DNA of 64,000 nt from Diadophis punctatus similis (GCA_023053685.1 JALIGW010000001.1:160734547-160798546); one strand, 5' to 3'. Counted from the stretch's first letter, positions 1 through 12,914 are shown. The notes: generated from the letters alone by a model not told the origin. Program-made: numbers and translations.

Positions 1-2831
1 GGAGCATTGCTATTCACAAGACCCACCAGAAGGCATTCCCCATAACATATTTTGTTGGGATTAAACTGATGTGTGGGAAACCACAAAGTCTACAGACTTC
101 ATAAATAAGATTATATAATTGCAATAAGGACAATCAGACATACCCATTGACCATCACATAACAAATTAAGTTGGTGAACATTAGAGTTAATTCTTAAGAA
201 TTTGCTCAGAACTGATTTCTCTTTTGAGGACTTCCCAATGAGTTTTCTTTCTGTAGATTGAATGAAAACAGGTTGAAATAATGGAAGAAAACTTCTGTCT
301 ATTTCTTATGTACTTGTTTGAAAATGCATGCTATATGTGTACACCTCTCTGGAGTATGCTGCACTTCAATCTGATTATGTTGTCAGAAGATTCTCTTGGT
401 GTTCGGTGGCCTGAAGGGAAGGGAACTGCTCAATACTGAAGAAAACCTTAACATTCATATCATTATTGGAAGCAGCTGGTGAAATATGGCTCTGATAAAA
501 AAGAGAAAAGTGAATGAGTAAATTTGAGAAGCAAGGAAAGGGGTTAGTAGATGTTTCCAAATGCTCAGTAAAGGGAAGATGTTTGTAACCAATCAAGTGA
601 CAAGCATTGAGGAGTTGACCAAAAAACCCTTGCATAGTAGTATCCCTGTCCAAATTCAAATGTATACACATGTTTTCCACATTACATTTTGCAATGTATA
701 CATTCACATACAAGTGCATGTGCTTGTCATAGCCTTTTCTGAATGAATTTTTTTAAAGGTTTGCAGTTGGTTGCTATGTTCTCAAAACCACACTATATAT
801 CAGAGTGATGTATTGTATTACATTAATATCCATAATATTTCTTTAACCAATATGAAATTGCTTGGGTTTATCCTGATTATGAGCTTTGTGCGATGGAAAT
901 GGGACATTTCTCTTTACCCCAAAATCCCTAGACCAGGTATTCCATGCCCTTTTGCATGAAGCCAGCTGTCCTCTCAAAGATTTGCATAGTCTATTTCTCT
1001 GTCCATTATAGCTCTCAGTCTGCCTATGAGTCAGTCAATCAAAATAACCAGGAATGATTTGCAAATAAGGGGAGAGGAATCTCCTGATGCTGCAAAGTAG
1101 GGATATATAAAAGTGGATACATTGCACCTCTAAAACAAGCACCTCAATTAATATTTCAGTGATTTCTCCAACTCATTTAAAATTTTTATCACTACAGAAG
1201 ATAAGAAAAGTGCTCATTTTTATGGATTATCCTGTTGGTGGCAGCAGTGAAGTGAAAGTGTAGCATTGATAGAATTCACATCAGGTAAGGATTTTAAGAC
1301 AGCATTTGCTATTACCAGAGATTATCTTAATCCTTGGTGCAAAGCCTGAGGCTGACTTGGGTTTCAACACTTATCTGGACTCAGAAAAAAGCCAGCCATA
1401 TGCTGGTGAAACATTGTGAACCAGCAAATGTGGAATCAGAGAAAGTAAAAGTCTCCTCTGGCATTAGCCATGTATTTATACATAGGTAAGGAAAATAAAA
1501 ACTGTTATACTTAGTTTTCAATGCGATCACTTGTCAGGCAAATCCAAACAGCCCAACAGCATTAATCAAACCGAGTTACTTCCAATTAACATAGAATTAC
1601 AGGAATAGAAATTTTGCAGCAATCATTCGGCTGAACACAATCTGAAAGTCTCCCCTTTAGGCAGATAAATCAAATACCAGCATGGCCCTGAGATATAGCT
1701 ACTGCTTCCATTAAAGTGGTTTGATCAACTTGGTTCTCAATCATTTTCCTTAAATGCAAGCTAAGAATGGGAGCCATTTTGTTGATGCAGTGAAGAATTA
1801 CATGAGAAACTGGCAACCAGCATTTCTGTTGACTCAGTAAAGTTAAAGAGGACATCAATCAGTGAGCTTGCAATCCAATGAGGACCGCAAGTTCAAATCA
1901 GTTGAATGAACATGACCTACATTGACCATGATTTTTCGGGTCTGGCTGGTTAACAAAATGTTGGCCCCCATTTCAAAAGAACAATGCCCAATTTCAGAAA
2001 CATTAAAAACTGATTTAACTCAACATATAAATTTGCCTTTCCTTTGTTGAATTGACAGTAACCAAAGAGAATAAGTCAACCTTCTAGAAACTCAGTTCTT
2101 CTCATAGTATTCAACTGAAACATATACAAAGATAAAGAAATGGAACTGATTGCAACAGACTCACCAATCACTTTTTTAGGATGGGTTAAGACAAGCCTTC
2201 AGCTGCTAAGAGGATGTGCTGAAGCTACTTCTATCATTCTTTTAAAGTCCCTGTTTTCTTTGGCCCTTTTCCCCTAGTTCAGATTTCATTAGCACCAGGA
2301 ATGGAAGACAAACTAGGAAAGAAATGCAGGAGCCAGAGAGCAGACAAAGGATAAAATTTGGTCTCTAAAGTGGCAGCTATTAAGTGGTACTCCAGCTCAA
2401 CTTTTTAAAATGCACTTCAGGAGTAATGTGCAAATATCTTATTTTTAATATTGATAATAAATTGTACTCTAGTCTTGAGGAAGCAGCTCAGTAATCCCAA
2501 ATGCTGATGTGCAAATCTATTAAATCTTAGCAATTGCTAATATTGAAGACAAGTACGTTTTGCATTTCATCAGGAGAGGAAAGAGTTTACTGTATTAACA
2601 TAAAATGTCCTAGTAGAGTTTTATATTCTTTGCCTCTTGATAATAGATAAGAATTGATCTCAGTTGAAATAGAACCCCCTTTTTTTCAATAAAAATGGAT
2701 TAAGTCTGAAATTAGAGGCAGGAGAAAGCACTTTCTTTTTTCCGTCCATTACTATCATTTTAATCCTGGGGATTGCTCTGAAGAATGCATGCAGGTGCTT
2801 CACTAGTCAGGTCGGCCCAGAACTTGACATG

Positions 2832-2833
<2 letters not shown>
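1..2833. other. AT-rich unique sequence, no gene seen
   Basis: This stretch has only short chance reading frames with no recognisable domain, splice-consistent exon or clear repeat. It lies in the interval downstream of PKHD1. Confidence 0.5.

Positions 2834-2887
<54 letters not shown>
2834..2887. repeat. (AC)n microsatellite
   Basis: About 27 uninterrupted AC dinucleotides. Confidence 0.98.
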
Positions 2888-2889
<2 letters not shown>

Positions 2890-3109
2890 ACTTCTGCCTC
2901 TTTTCAGAAAAAATAGCTTTCACAAGTAGTGATTTCAAGTGAACTTTAATCATTAATCCATGTTCAGTATATATGTATCTTTGTGCAATATGTTGATAGA
3001 TTCTTCCTTGCATGGTAGAGATAATATCAAATATTTAAATATTTGAGCAATATAAACACCTATCTTGTAAATCTATTTTGTGATGCTTTCTCCAGTTGTG
3101 TAGTACTAT

Positions 3110-3782
3110 CAGGGGCGGATTCCTAATTTTTTTACTACCACTCTGTGGGCGTGGTATATTTTGTGGGTGTGGCTTACCAGACATGTGACCGGGTGGGCAT
3201 GGCTTGCCGGTCATATATGAGTTATTTCAGAGAGATGTTACTACTATTTTTGCTATTTTATACCTTACATGAAAAGTTTTGCATACAAAGTGCGTGTTAC
3301 ACCATGGCAACACAGCAACCTTTATATGCAGAAAATGCTATAGTTAAAAGACAAGCAAGTCTCATACAGCAATTTTTGTTTCAGTCATGGATTCCTTAGA
3401 CGAAAATATTGAGGACTGTTAAAAGAACAGTATCTTTTAACAGTCCTCAATATTTTCATTTAAAGAATAACAGTATAAAACTGTATAAAATTAACAGTAT
3501 AAAAGGTTAAGCTTTCGGAAAACACTCATTTTGGGAAGCTTTAGGCAAAAGCGAAGGAAAAGTGTCAAATGCGAGCTTATTATTTTCAAGCGAAGGGACA
3601 GGGAAAGACTTAATTGTCAGGTTTCTGGGCATGCGCAGAAGAAATTTTTTTAAAAATTTTTTAAAAAGTTTTTTTTAAATGGTGCCCAGGCACCGGCAAC
3701 CGACCTCACCGGTACTGTGATGTCACCAGTGGGCCGCTACCGGTGCTATAGAGTGGACCGCACTGGTAGGAACCCACCACTG
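3110..3782. mobile_element. hAT-like non-autonomous element (family A), 673 bp
   Basis: The element starts CAGGGGCGGATTCCTA and ends TAGGAACCCACCACTG, an imperfect terminal inverted repeat. It is flanked by a perfect 8-bp duplication AGTACTAT (3102-3109 and 3783-3790), as expected for hAT transposition. The interior carries a GTGGGCGTGG motif, a perfect 24-bp-arm hairpin at 3402-3457 and a CACCGGTA region shared with the copy at 46702-47047. No transposase is encoded. Confidence 0.9.
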
Positions 3783-3938
3783 AGTACTATACCATATTAG
3801 GAATTTCAGTTTAGCTGAGATCTCAAAAGTTAATATAATAAAAAAAAACTCCTCCTTCTGCTAATGCTATGCCTGGATTGGAAGGCCCACTAACTAGAAA
3901 TCATTAGATAACATTACAACATTCCATGGAGATGGGAT

Positions 3939-4088
3939 CAGCGGTGGGTTGCTCCTGGTTCAACCCGGTTCTGCGAACCGGTGGCAGTGGCGGGAGGCTC
4001 CGCCCACCCACCCGGGATGCTTCTGCGCATGCAAAGAAGTGTTGTGCGCGCACGAACCGGTAGCAATGGGTTTTAGAACCCACTATTG
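3939..4088. mobile_element. hAT-like MITE (family A), 150 bp
   Basis: The element starts CAGCGGTGGGTT and ends GAACCCACTATTG. It is flanked by the perfect 8-bp duplication GATGGGAT (3931-3938 and 4089-4096). The interior holds GAACCGG boxes facing each other and a TGCGCATGC stretch. It is a short internally deleted copy. Confidence 0.9.
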
Positions 4089-5246
4089 GATGGGATGAAT
4101 ATTTTCATTACTTTCAGTAGAATACAGTAAATATAAAAGATGAAATAAAAGATTCTGGCATCCATCTTCTAAACTGTTCTACTTTCTTTTATAACTCTGA
4201 GATGTTCTTTTCTTTTCTTTTTTGCAAAAGGGTGTCTTTTTCACATTAAGGGCAACTCACCTTAACCTTCAAATAGTTACGTTTCTGCAAAATTCTGCAA
4301 CCTTCATGACAATATGCAGTATGCAGATTGTGCAATACTCACCATTATTATTGTTTCTCATCATGTTATATTATCTGCTTTTGTCCACCCTGTTCCCCAA
4401 TCAAGTAGTTGGTAATGTTCATTAATATGGGGCTGAATAACTGTAATCTTTCACATGTTCAATGGCTGAACTATTTAAAAGTTCAGAAATAACCCTTTTT
4501 TGTAGACACTGAGATACTTTTCTAGATACGTTGTCATTTCAGATGCGTTGCAGGACATAAATCTCAGGAGTAATGCAGCTGTGCAAATGAATCATTCAGA
4601 AATATTCACAGAATCATTGCAAAAAAGCAAGACTCAAAATGCACTCCAAAGAATCTCCTTGAAAACACACATCACAAGCTGTGTAAACTCATATGACAAA
4701 GACAAATAGGGCTGGGCGTTGTTCTTTAAAAAAATTTTTTTTTTAAAAAAAAAAACATTGTAGAACTTGCTGAAGAGAAAATGGAAAAATCCAATTTTTT
4801 TGTGTCCAAGTATGTTTAAAGGTACAATATACCGTATATAAAAAATACAGCAATAGCACCAAACATTCATGTCAGTAATCAGATCTGTGTATACTTTGAC
4901 CTCTTAAAGTGCAGCAACGTATGTAAGATGAAGAAGGGCACAGGTCCTTCCTCTTAGCTTAGTCTTTCTTTATTCATTGTTCATCCTTAGGAGTGAGGAT
5001 ATGTGTCTCCTAGTCCAAAGCCCATAATATAAACCACCTGCTAATCTTCCCATTTACTTTTATTGAGTTCAGTGCTTTCTTGAGTTCATAATGCTCTTCA
5101 GACTGTACTGATCATGACTAGTTTCTTTTTACAACAGTTGTTAGGACTACTGTTGCTACTGTGTATTGATGTTCTTAATACATTATTAATACTCAGCATT
5201 AAAATCCTAACACCTTGCCAATGTTATAGCCACAATCCCAAAACAT

Positions 5247-5588
5247 CAGTGATGGGTTCCTACCGGTGCAGTCTGGTGCGTAGCTCTGGTAGGGAGCGGC
5301 CGATTGCGCAATTTGCACGCGACCGCTCCGGTGCCGTCTTCGCCAGTCCATCGCTCGCATTGCCATCCTTTTAAAAGAATTTTTTGGCTTTTTTGCGATT
5401 TTGCTTCTGCGCATGCGCGGAAGCAAAATCTCGCCAAAATCTTGTGAGGGGACGTGCGCACAAGAGAGATTTTGGCAAAATTTTGTTTCCACGCATGCAA
5501 AATCGTGCGAGGGAGTGCGTGCGCATGCAGAAAACGTGGAAATGCACGCACAGTGCACCGGTAGCAACGGAGGAGCAACTCGCCCCTG
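5247..5588. mobile_element. hAT-like MITE (family A), 342 bp, with NRF1-like site
   Basis: The element starts CAGTGATGGGTTCCTACCGG and ends CTCGCCCCTG. The flanks CAAAACAT and AAAAACAT match at 7 of 8 positions. The GC-rich interior is an imperfect long inverted repeat, with TGCGCATGCGCG at 5408-5419 matching the NRF1 consensus. Reading frames on both strands here are by-products of the palindrome. Confidence 0.85.
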
Positions 5589-6083
5589 AAAAACATCAAA
5601 ACAAATCATTCCCTGAAAAAGAAAGAAGCATTTGAACATTACAGTGCTTTGATTTAAAATCTTCTGTTACTAACAAAAATGTGGATCTTGCTGCTAATTG
5701 TAATAAAAGAATTTCATTTTCTTTAAGAACAGCATGATTATTAGAGCTGTCAGATATGGGCTGCAGAAATTCAGGGGCCCTTCAGAAAAACTCTTAATGC
5801 TTTCCTACTATATAATAGCTATCCTGATATTTGCAGCTCAGATCTGGTTGCCCTATAAATACTTTTGCGTGAATTCTAGTGAACAGACCTAAGCCAGATC
5901 TATTCTTTACTATCTGCTTTAATTTGTGAATGAACATTAGGTATGCTTATCATGTATACATAAGATCCAGCCCCATGCCTATGCATTACAAATTTATATG
6001 AGGTATATATGACAATTTCATTCCAAATGGAGGTATCCTACACCCAGAATAAATTTGTATTAATAATTTACTTCATAAATTTT

Positions 6084-6220
6084 AGGGGGCGTTTAAAGAT
6101 GCTGAGCTTGTCAGTTGAAAAGCTGACAGCCTGGGTTTGACACCTGAGCTACACGTAATGGGGTGAGCTCCTGTTACTTGCCCAACTCCTGCCCACCTAG
6201 AAGTTCAAAATCAAAACATG
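6084..6220 (+). mobile_element. tRNA-derived SINE, left part (interrupted)
   Basis: The sequence continues at 6726 after an inserted block. GGGGTGAGCTCCTGTTACTT and CTGCCCACCTAG are shared with the copy at 40791-41040. The join at AAAACATG/CAAATGC restores the expected order. Confidence 0.7.
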
Positions 6221-6447
6221 CCATGGTGGTGCAGTGGTTGAAGTGCAGTACTGCAGGCTACTTCTGCTGCCTGCCAGCTGCCTGCAATTTGGCAGTTCAA
6301 ATCTCACCAGGCTCAAGGTCGACTCAGCCTTCCATCCTTCCGAGGTGGGTAAAATGAGGACCCAAATTGTTGGGGGCAATATGCCCACTCTGTAAACCGC
6401 TTAGAGAGGGCTGTAAAATGGTATGTAAGTGCTATTGCTATCATATA
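6221..6447 (+). mobile_element. tRNA-derived squamate-type SINE inserted in an older SINE
   Basis: It begins with an RNA polymerase III A-box-like head (GGTGGTGCAGTGGTTGAAG) and contains CAATTTGGCAGTTCAAATCT as a B-box-like segment. It then has the CTCAGCCTTCCATCC...GGGGGCAATATGCCC body. The same family occurs inverted at 23259-23474 and 32161-32387. Confidence 0.85.
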
Positions 6448-6452
6448 TGCTA

Positions 6453-6725
6453 TGTTCCCTCAGGACGCTGGAGCTCTTTCAGAATGTTCCTGATTGGCCA
6501 AAATGGGAGCTGCTCCAAAGCAGGACATTACAGGCTCCCTATTGGCTGCCGCATCTGACAGCCAGCTATAAAAGAGCTGTCAGACGTGGCTGAGGTGCTG
6601 ACTGCGTTCTTGAGCTGTTCTTTGGTTGTGATTGCTGTTGTCTCCTGTTAGCCTTAATAAAGGCTTGTTATGGTTCAAGATCTGGCTTGCCTCAGTTATT
6701 GCTCCCTCACCCTTCGGATTTAACA
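6453..6725 (+). mobile_element. Probable solo LTR, unclassified
   Basis: The segment starts TGTTCCCTCAGG and ends GGATTTAACA (TGTT...AACA ends). It carries TATAAAAG at 6567-6574 and AATAAA at 6656-6661 in LTR-like order and spacing. No convincing target duplication is visible, because it abuts the SINE on its left. It has no coding sequence. Confidence 0.65.
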
Positions 6726-6915
6726 ATACAAATGCAAGTAGATTAATAGGCACCACTTCAGTGGGAAGGTAACAGCATTCTGTATGCCTTTGGTATATAG
6801 CCATGCTGGTCACAGGACCATGGAAATTGTCTTTGGACAACGCTGGCCAAGAAACAGAGATGAGCACTGTGCCCTAGAGTTGGAATGACTGACAGGGAAA
6901 CCTTTACCTTTTTAT
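6726..6915 (+). mobile_element. tRNA-derived SINE, right part
   Basis: This is the continuation of the SINE started at 6084, with the AGTAGATTAATAGGCACCAC block, the GGACAACGCTGGCC block, and an end in CAGGGAAACCTTTACC. The first block also occurs, diverged, in the copy near 40940. Confidence 0.7.
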
Positions 6916-7770
6916 ATATTTTAAAGATGTCAAATAATCTCACTTTCCTGAAAATAAATACATAGGATTCTTTTCCTATGTGTTAGATGTTTAGGCAGAA
7001 TGAATCCAGCTAGTCATGGATTTGGCAAAATTTCAAACCTTAGGAAATAAAATAGACTGGAGAAGCTCCAGAGGCACAGAAGTATGTTCGCACAATGTTC
7101 TAAAAAGAATTCATCACAAAATGAACAGAGGTTTGAGAGTAACACACGCAGGCCCACAAAATACATATACGCTGAGTTAAATTTTTACTCTTCCTTTCTC
7201 CAGCAGTTTAGGTGGAATGGGATCAAAAAAGAATGTCCATGAAAAAACCTGGGAAGGAGGAGAGTTTTGTAGGGAATGAAATATTTTCAGAAATGGACTC
7301 GGACACAATGGTATGCAAATTGAAGGATAAAGTTCAGCTAAAATTCCCCCATCCCCCATCAAAGTAGTGGGAGATTCTGTAAAGGGTGGGAAAAATAACA
7401 CATTTCTGTGGCAGAAATATATTGCTGGAATCAAGATCTCTCCTTTATCACAATAGTCTTGAGCAGTTCATTTGCTTATTTCTTTAAGAAAGCTAGCTCC
7501 AGGAAGATTTGCTCAACTGACAGCAGTTATATATTTATCCAAAGAGCATGCTAGGCCAAGGAGTAAAGCTGCAGGCATCCCTCATGCCTGAATCGCCTCT
7601 TGTCCTGCAAGGTGCACATTTTTAGAAGAGGAGGCCAATATCCATGTACTTTATTGGCATCGCTTTGGGAAGGTCAACGTGGCCTGGACAGTTTAAGTGG
7701 ACAGAAGAAAGCAAATGTTACTATTGTTATCAGTCAGGACTAAAATTTGACTCTCTAGTGGCCTTGAAAT

Positions 7771-7844
7771 CTTCCTTCCTTCCTTCCTTCCTTCCTTCCT
7801 TCCTTCCTTCCTTCCTTCCTTCCTTCCTTCCTTCCTTCCTTCCT
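7771..7844. repeat. (TTCC)n microsatellite
   Basis: About 18 uninterrupted TTCC tetranucleotides. Confidence 0.98.
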
Positions 7845-8278
7845 CTAGTAAAGGGAAGAATATAATCTCTTTCAGAATAGACATGATATACAGAGAAAGA
7901 AAACAATCAGTGCTATAGAAGGATTGCAAGTTTACATCCAGCATGTTGCAGTTTAGTTTCAAAGGATAAACAAATGTTCAATCTCACAAATGTGTTTTAC
8001 TTATGTGCCAATAGCAACATGTTATTATATAGATTTCAAATATATATTTGCCAGTAAGTAATTAATAATTTGGTAAATATTATATAAAGCTTGTGCAAGG
8101 TAGCTTCGCTTCATTTCAATAGGATACTTGACATTATGGAAACATTCCCTGCATCAGAATGCTTCCAGGTTGCTCTTAAAAACTCCTCCAGCATTTTTAG
8201 TAGCCATAAGAGGTTTTTGTTTGTGTGAAATAAGCTTCAAGTGCATACTTGAACTGCCAAAGGAGGCTTCATGTAGCA

Positions 8279-8280
<2 letters not shown>

Positions 8281-8335
<55 letters not shown>
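8281..8335. repeat. (GT)n microsatellite
   Basis: About 27 GT dinucleotides. Confidence 0.98.
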
Positions 8336-8336
<1 letters not shown>

Positions 8337-8352
8337 GTGCATATGGACATAC

Positions 8353-8470
8353 GGAGGAGCCAGCATGGTGTACTGACTAAGGTGATGTACCAGGAGTGGG
8401 TGGACCAGGTTCTTGTCCTCCCTTAGGCACAGAAGGTATATGACTTTTGACCAAAGTCTTATCTCTAGAC
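8353..8470 (+). mobile_element. Sauria-type SINE fragment
   Basis: GAGCCAGCATGGTGTACTGA followed by CTAAGGTGATGTACCAGGAG resembles the tRNA-derived head of squamate Sauria SINEs. The copy is degenerate and flanked by GT and AC microsatellites. Confidence 0.55.
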
Positions 8471-8572
8471 TGGGAAGTAAAAAACAACAACCTATCAGCA
8501 CTGCACTATCAATTTGCAGTGAATTAGTATGGTAAAAGATCCATAACCTTTATACTGCAGTGAATTGATTCA

Positions 8573-8573
<1 letters not shown>

Positions 8574-8630
<57 letters not shown>
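8574..8630. repeat. (AC)n microsatellite
   Basis: About 28 AC dinucleotides. Confidence 0.98.
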
Positions 8631-8632
<2 letters not shown>

Positions 8633-8639
8633 TCAAGGA

Positions 8640-11600
8640 GCAACTCTAGTAATCACAATATAAAACAAAGTAGGAAATGTTAGTAAAGTAGGTAGTAAAG
8701 TATTAATTGTAAAAAACAAGTGTTGGATATACTTCAACTGTTCTTTGAGACAAAATTTCCCTGACAACCAGGCCAACAAATATCCATTTTTCAGAAGTGA
8801 TTATTCTCTTCGACCCTGGGTGTAAAACCAAGCACAAAATGGATAGACTTCAACTTCTGATTGGGAAATATATCCTGCTAATTGGGCCATCAGTTTCTCT
8901 ACCCGTCAGAATTCTTTATCCTTTGCTCACAAGTATTTTGAGTATAGAATTCTAGTAAGGTAATATTGCCTGATGAGAGGCCACCAGATTTGTGTTTCTG
9001 TGAGAATTCATTCTCCTACTTGAGAAGGCAGTATTCATCAGAGCATGGACTAACACAACAAGGTTCGAAAACCCATCAGAAGATGATGTGTGAGACATTT
9101 AACTGTATTTTCTACCTTTACTTTTACTGAAATAATTTACCTTTCACTGTATTTTAAATGATACAATTTGTTGCTTTTCCTAGGGGTAAATCTGTTTTCA
9201 TTGTTATAGGTCTTAAGACTTATTTATTTCAAGTATTCATTATTTTATTGTAACCCTGGCTTACTTTAACCCCTAGATGTAATTTGCAATTATTACTAAT
9301 GCTATTATAAATGACCCATTCTATTTTCAGCAAAGGCAAGGTTCAAGTAAACAATAATTCTGATGGGTTTTTGAACCTTATTGTTCAAAATTGTCCATGT
9401 TCTGATGAATACTACTGGTACTAAAAATACTACTTCCTTGAGTGAAGCTCAGCTGGTGAGCCCATGAACATAACCATGGTTTTTTTGCCAAAATTTTGGG
9501 AGGGGTTTGCCATTGCTTAATAAAACATGTTACAACTCAATCAGTAGTCTTATAAACGATTTTTAAAACTCTGGTTAAAAATAAAATGTTTGTTTATGTT
9601 AATAGGAAGGAATTCAACATCCGGAGATGTTCTTGTTATTGCCTCTAAATCATGTCCACCATTCCTGGTATTTATAGGGAGAACCAGCTGTTTAAAGCCT
9701 GTGCTTGGTTTGTTTTGTCTGGTTTTGAAGATATTTTATTTGTTTAATAAGCTAATTAATTTACTGAAACTTGGAAACATTTGAAATTTTCACAGTAGTT
9801 TTGAACCATGAAGAATGTAGTCTTTTGCACTGACATCACTGAAAAATCAAGTAGAAGTGCTTCTGGTAATAAAAAACATTCCTGTGGCCTATGGAAACAA
9901 TTATAGGATATGGAAGCGGCAGGTATCCCATTGCACCAAAGCCATCTATTCTCTGAAGGAAAAGACAGAAACAACGTCATTTCAATGAACTTTCCATATC
10001 TATGATACATCTGTGATAAACAAAACATAAGCTATGGTTCATATAAATCTTACAGAAACAGAAGAAGACATCAAATTAGAAAATGGCTGAATGCTTTCAC
10101 TATTATTATAGGATATCACAACTCTTCTGGTGGGTTCATGAAAAAGAGGCAACATGTAATGTTCTCTATAAGCTACTCATAGGTTATCTTTATTTGTAGG
10201 GCATAGTTTGTTTTGATAACTTATATAGATTAGCTACAGATATTGACAATGAACATGCTATCATTTATTGAAAGGCTTATGTAAACATTTATATGCATTT
10301 TTTACTAAATGACTACGAAAATATGTCAGAAAAAACATAATAATGCTATCAAAGTGTGACAATGTAGTAGCAAAATTAAACATTACAAAAAATATTAGGG
10401 TAATGTAAGCGTAGCATATGCACTGATGTACATGTGATTTTTCAATCAAATTAAGTCAAACAGAGGAGATGCAATACATTTCTAAACAGAACAAAATCAG
10501 TTTCTTCAAAGTGATGGGTGAGTTGGGGTTTTTTTTTCTACTATAAGTTCACATCATTAATTGATATCACGTATATTGCACCAGTCTCTCCAAAATACTG
10601 TTCTTTGTGTTAGGAAATCTCAACTGCAAAACAGATCTTGCCTAAAAATTCACTTATAGTTTATCATCTGATATCAAAGGGCATACCTTGCAGCCTAAGT
10701 GATCTTGTTTTGCAATTATTTAATTGTTTTCTTGACTCAGTTATTATAGCCTTCTTTATAGAATAACAGTTCTCTCAAGTACTTGACAAGCAATATAAAC
10801 AATGGCAAATAGAAGTACAATAAATATTATTTAAAAGAACAAAGCAAATGTTTGATCTCTCATTATTTGAGTATATAATTACAGTGATAATCACAAAATA
10901 ATCCCATTATGCAAACAAATTAAGTATTAATTACCAGGGTAAATCATTTGATCTCTAGAAACTGAAAAGGTAATTCTCTCAGGACATGCAAAAATCTTAT
11001 TATCCACTCAAAAGACATAAAACAAAACATACACTAAAGTGTCACTAATTTCTGTGATAAATTAGATACTGATGTGATTCCAGAAGGATTCAGATATTTT
11101 GAGTTCCTCATGTGAATATTGCACAACTCCAAGAAGCATATGGGTATCTACATAGCCTTTGCAAATACTAATAAAAATCAAGAAGGCTTTAGGTAATATT
11201 CAGCAGGAATCCAATATATGCCATTAGTTGTTAACTTTGGAGTGTGGAACTATGGGCCTTCTTTTCAGAAAAAAGGAAACCTTCTCAAAATCAGGGAGAT
11301 ACGTACTAACTGTTATGGATTTATTGAATGAAGATTATGAGCAAAGTTTTTCTCTTTTATTGTTAGCAGTGAATAGCAATAGCATTAGCACTGTGAAAGA
11401 AGGAGGTAAAAAGAAGTAGAAAAGAAGGAACAACAAGAACCTTTTGTTTCTCTTTTCTTTAAAACTTGTAAGCTCTCTTTGCATGTATTCAAGTTTAAAA
11501 ATTGTGCAATTGTATTACTTTCAAGAATTATAAATGCATTAATGAATGAAACAAATCTGCAAGAGTATTCATAGAAAACAAAACAGAATATAGTATGGCT

Positions 11601-11890
11601 ATAGGAGAACTACCCAGAACTCAAATGTTATTTCTAAGATTAGCTTCAGTTGCAACAGATTTTTCCTTTCCTTTCAAAATACAAACAGTTTCCTATAAAA
11701 GCTAACTTTGGTGATGAAAATTAATAAAAAATAAAGTATTCCGCAATAATGGAATATATCCAAAGAAGTATTTCTTGAACATGGATATACTGCAAATGTT
11801 ATCTAATTATAAAAGATTGACATAAAATATATACGCTAATTAATCTTAGCTTATACAGTATTTCTTATTTCTTAGCTTAGCAAAATCTTT
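8640..11890. other. AT-rich unique sequence, no gene seen
   Basis: No exon-like or retroelement-like segment was recognised. The longest frames are about 90 codons and have no known motif. Confidence 0.5.
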
Positions 11891-11897
11891 TTCTCCA

Positions 11898-11971
11898 TAG
11901 ATAGATAGATAGATAGATGGATGGATGGATGGATGGATGGATGGATGGATGGATGGATGGATGGATGGATG

Positions 11972-12033
<62 letters not shown>

Positions 12034-12035
12034 GA

Positions 12036-12129
<94 letters not shown>

Positions 12130-12209
12130 AGATATAGATATAGATATAGATATAGATATAGATATAGATATAGATATAGATATAGATATAGATATATAGA
12201 TATAGATAT
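11898..12209. repeat. Composite microsatellite (ATAG)(ATGG)(ATAG)(TA)(ATAGAT)
   Basis: Five successive blocks occur: ATAG, ATGG, a longer ATAG block, about 42 TA dinucleotides, and a GATATA hexamer block. Adjacent motifs differ by single substitutions, suggesting stepwise motif conversion. Long open frames on the minus strand here are repeat artefacts. Confidence 0.95.
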
Positions 12210-12855
12210 CCGTGTTTCCCTGAAAATAAGACCGGGTCTTATTTTCTTTTTGGGCCCCAAAATAAACACTATGGGTTATTTTTTTGGGTGCCTTATCTTT
12301 TTTCCCCATGTATGGGAGGTCCACTTCTGCTTCCTTGTGGCAGGGCAGCAGGCAGTGTGGTGTGCCAGTGCCGCTGCCACGAGTTGGGGGAATAGAGCTG
12401 CTCACATGCCCCACACTGACTTACTTTAGGGCCACCCACTCCCCGACACCTGCCTTTCTTCGCAGCCATGGCACTGGCACGCCGCTCAGCCTCCTGCTGC
12501 CTCCGTTGCGGCCACAAGCAAGCAGAGGAAGTGGGCCGGTGGCCACGTGGACTTCTGAGGCAGGTGTCGGGGTGTGGATCACCTGGCTGTGGGGGCCTGA
12601 GGTAAGCCAGTGCGGGGCACATGGGGCAGCTCCAGCACCCCACCTCACCTCATGGCCACAACACCGCAAGCAACCAGATAGAATGGGTGAATGGGTGGCT
12701 ACGCAGGCTCTTAAATAGGGCTTATTTTGGGGGTAGGGCTTATATTAATGCACATATAAAAACCATGCTAGGGTTTATTTTTGGGATAGGTCTTATTTTT
12801 AATATATATTATTTCCCAAAATTAAGCCCTATCCTAAAAATAAGCCCTAGCATGG

Positions 12856-12861
<6 letters not shown>
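12210..12861. mobile_element. Non-autonomous DNA element with AATAAG-rich termini
   Basis: The left end reads GTGTTTCCCTGAAAATAAGA and the right end AAAATAAGCCCTAGCATGG. The right part (12757-12861) folds as a hairpin with arms of about 32 bp. A similar short element lies at 24251-24388. The centre is GC-rich and has a 144-codon chance frame with no domain. The class is uncertain, and the boundaries are blurred by microsatellites on both sides. Confidence 0.6.

Positions 12862-12911
<50 letters not shown>
12861..12911. repeat. (AC)n microsatellite
   Basis: About 25 AC dinucleotides directly abut the hairpin end of the DNA element. Confidence 0.98.
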
Positions 12912-12913
<2 letters not shown>

Positions 12914-12914
12914 G

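Noticed and set aside
5199..5639. 146-codon frame across a GC-rich block
   Set aside because: Falls in a hAT-like MITE with target duplications; no gene.
6221..6330. tRNA gene
   Set aside because: The A- and B-box-like signals belong to a SINE head. The cloverleaf is not maintained, and the same sequence recurs at 23.3 and 32.2 kb.
11872..12414. 180- and 130-codon frames rich in Ile/Ser/Tyr
   Set aside because: Translation of a composite tetranucleotide and TA microsatellite.
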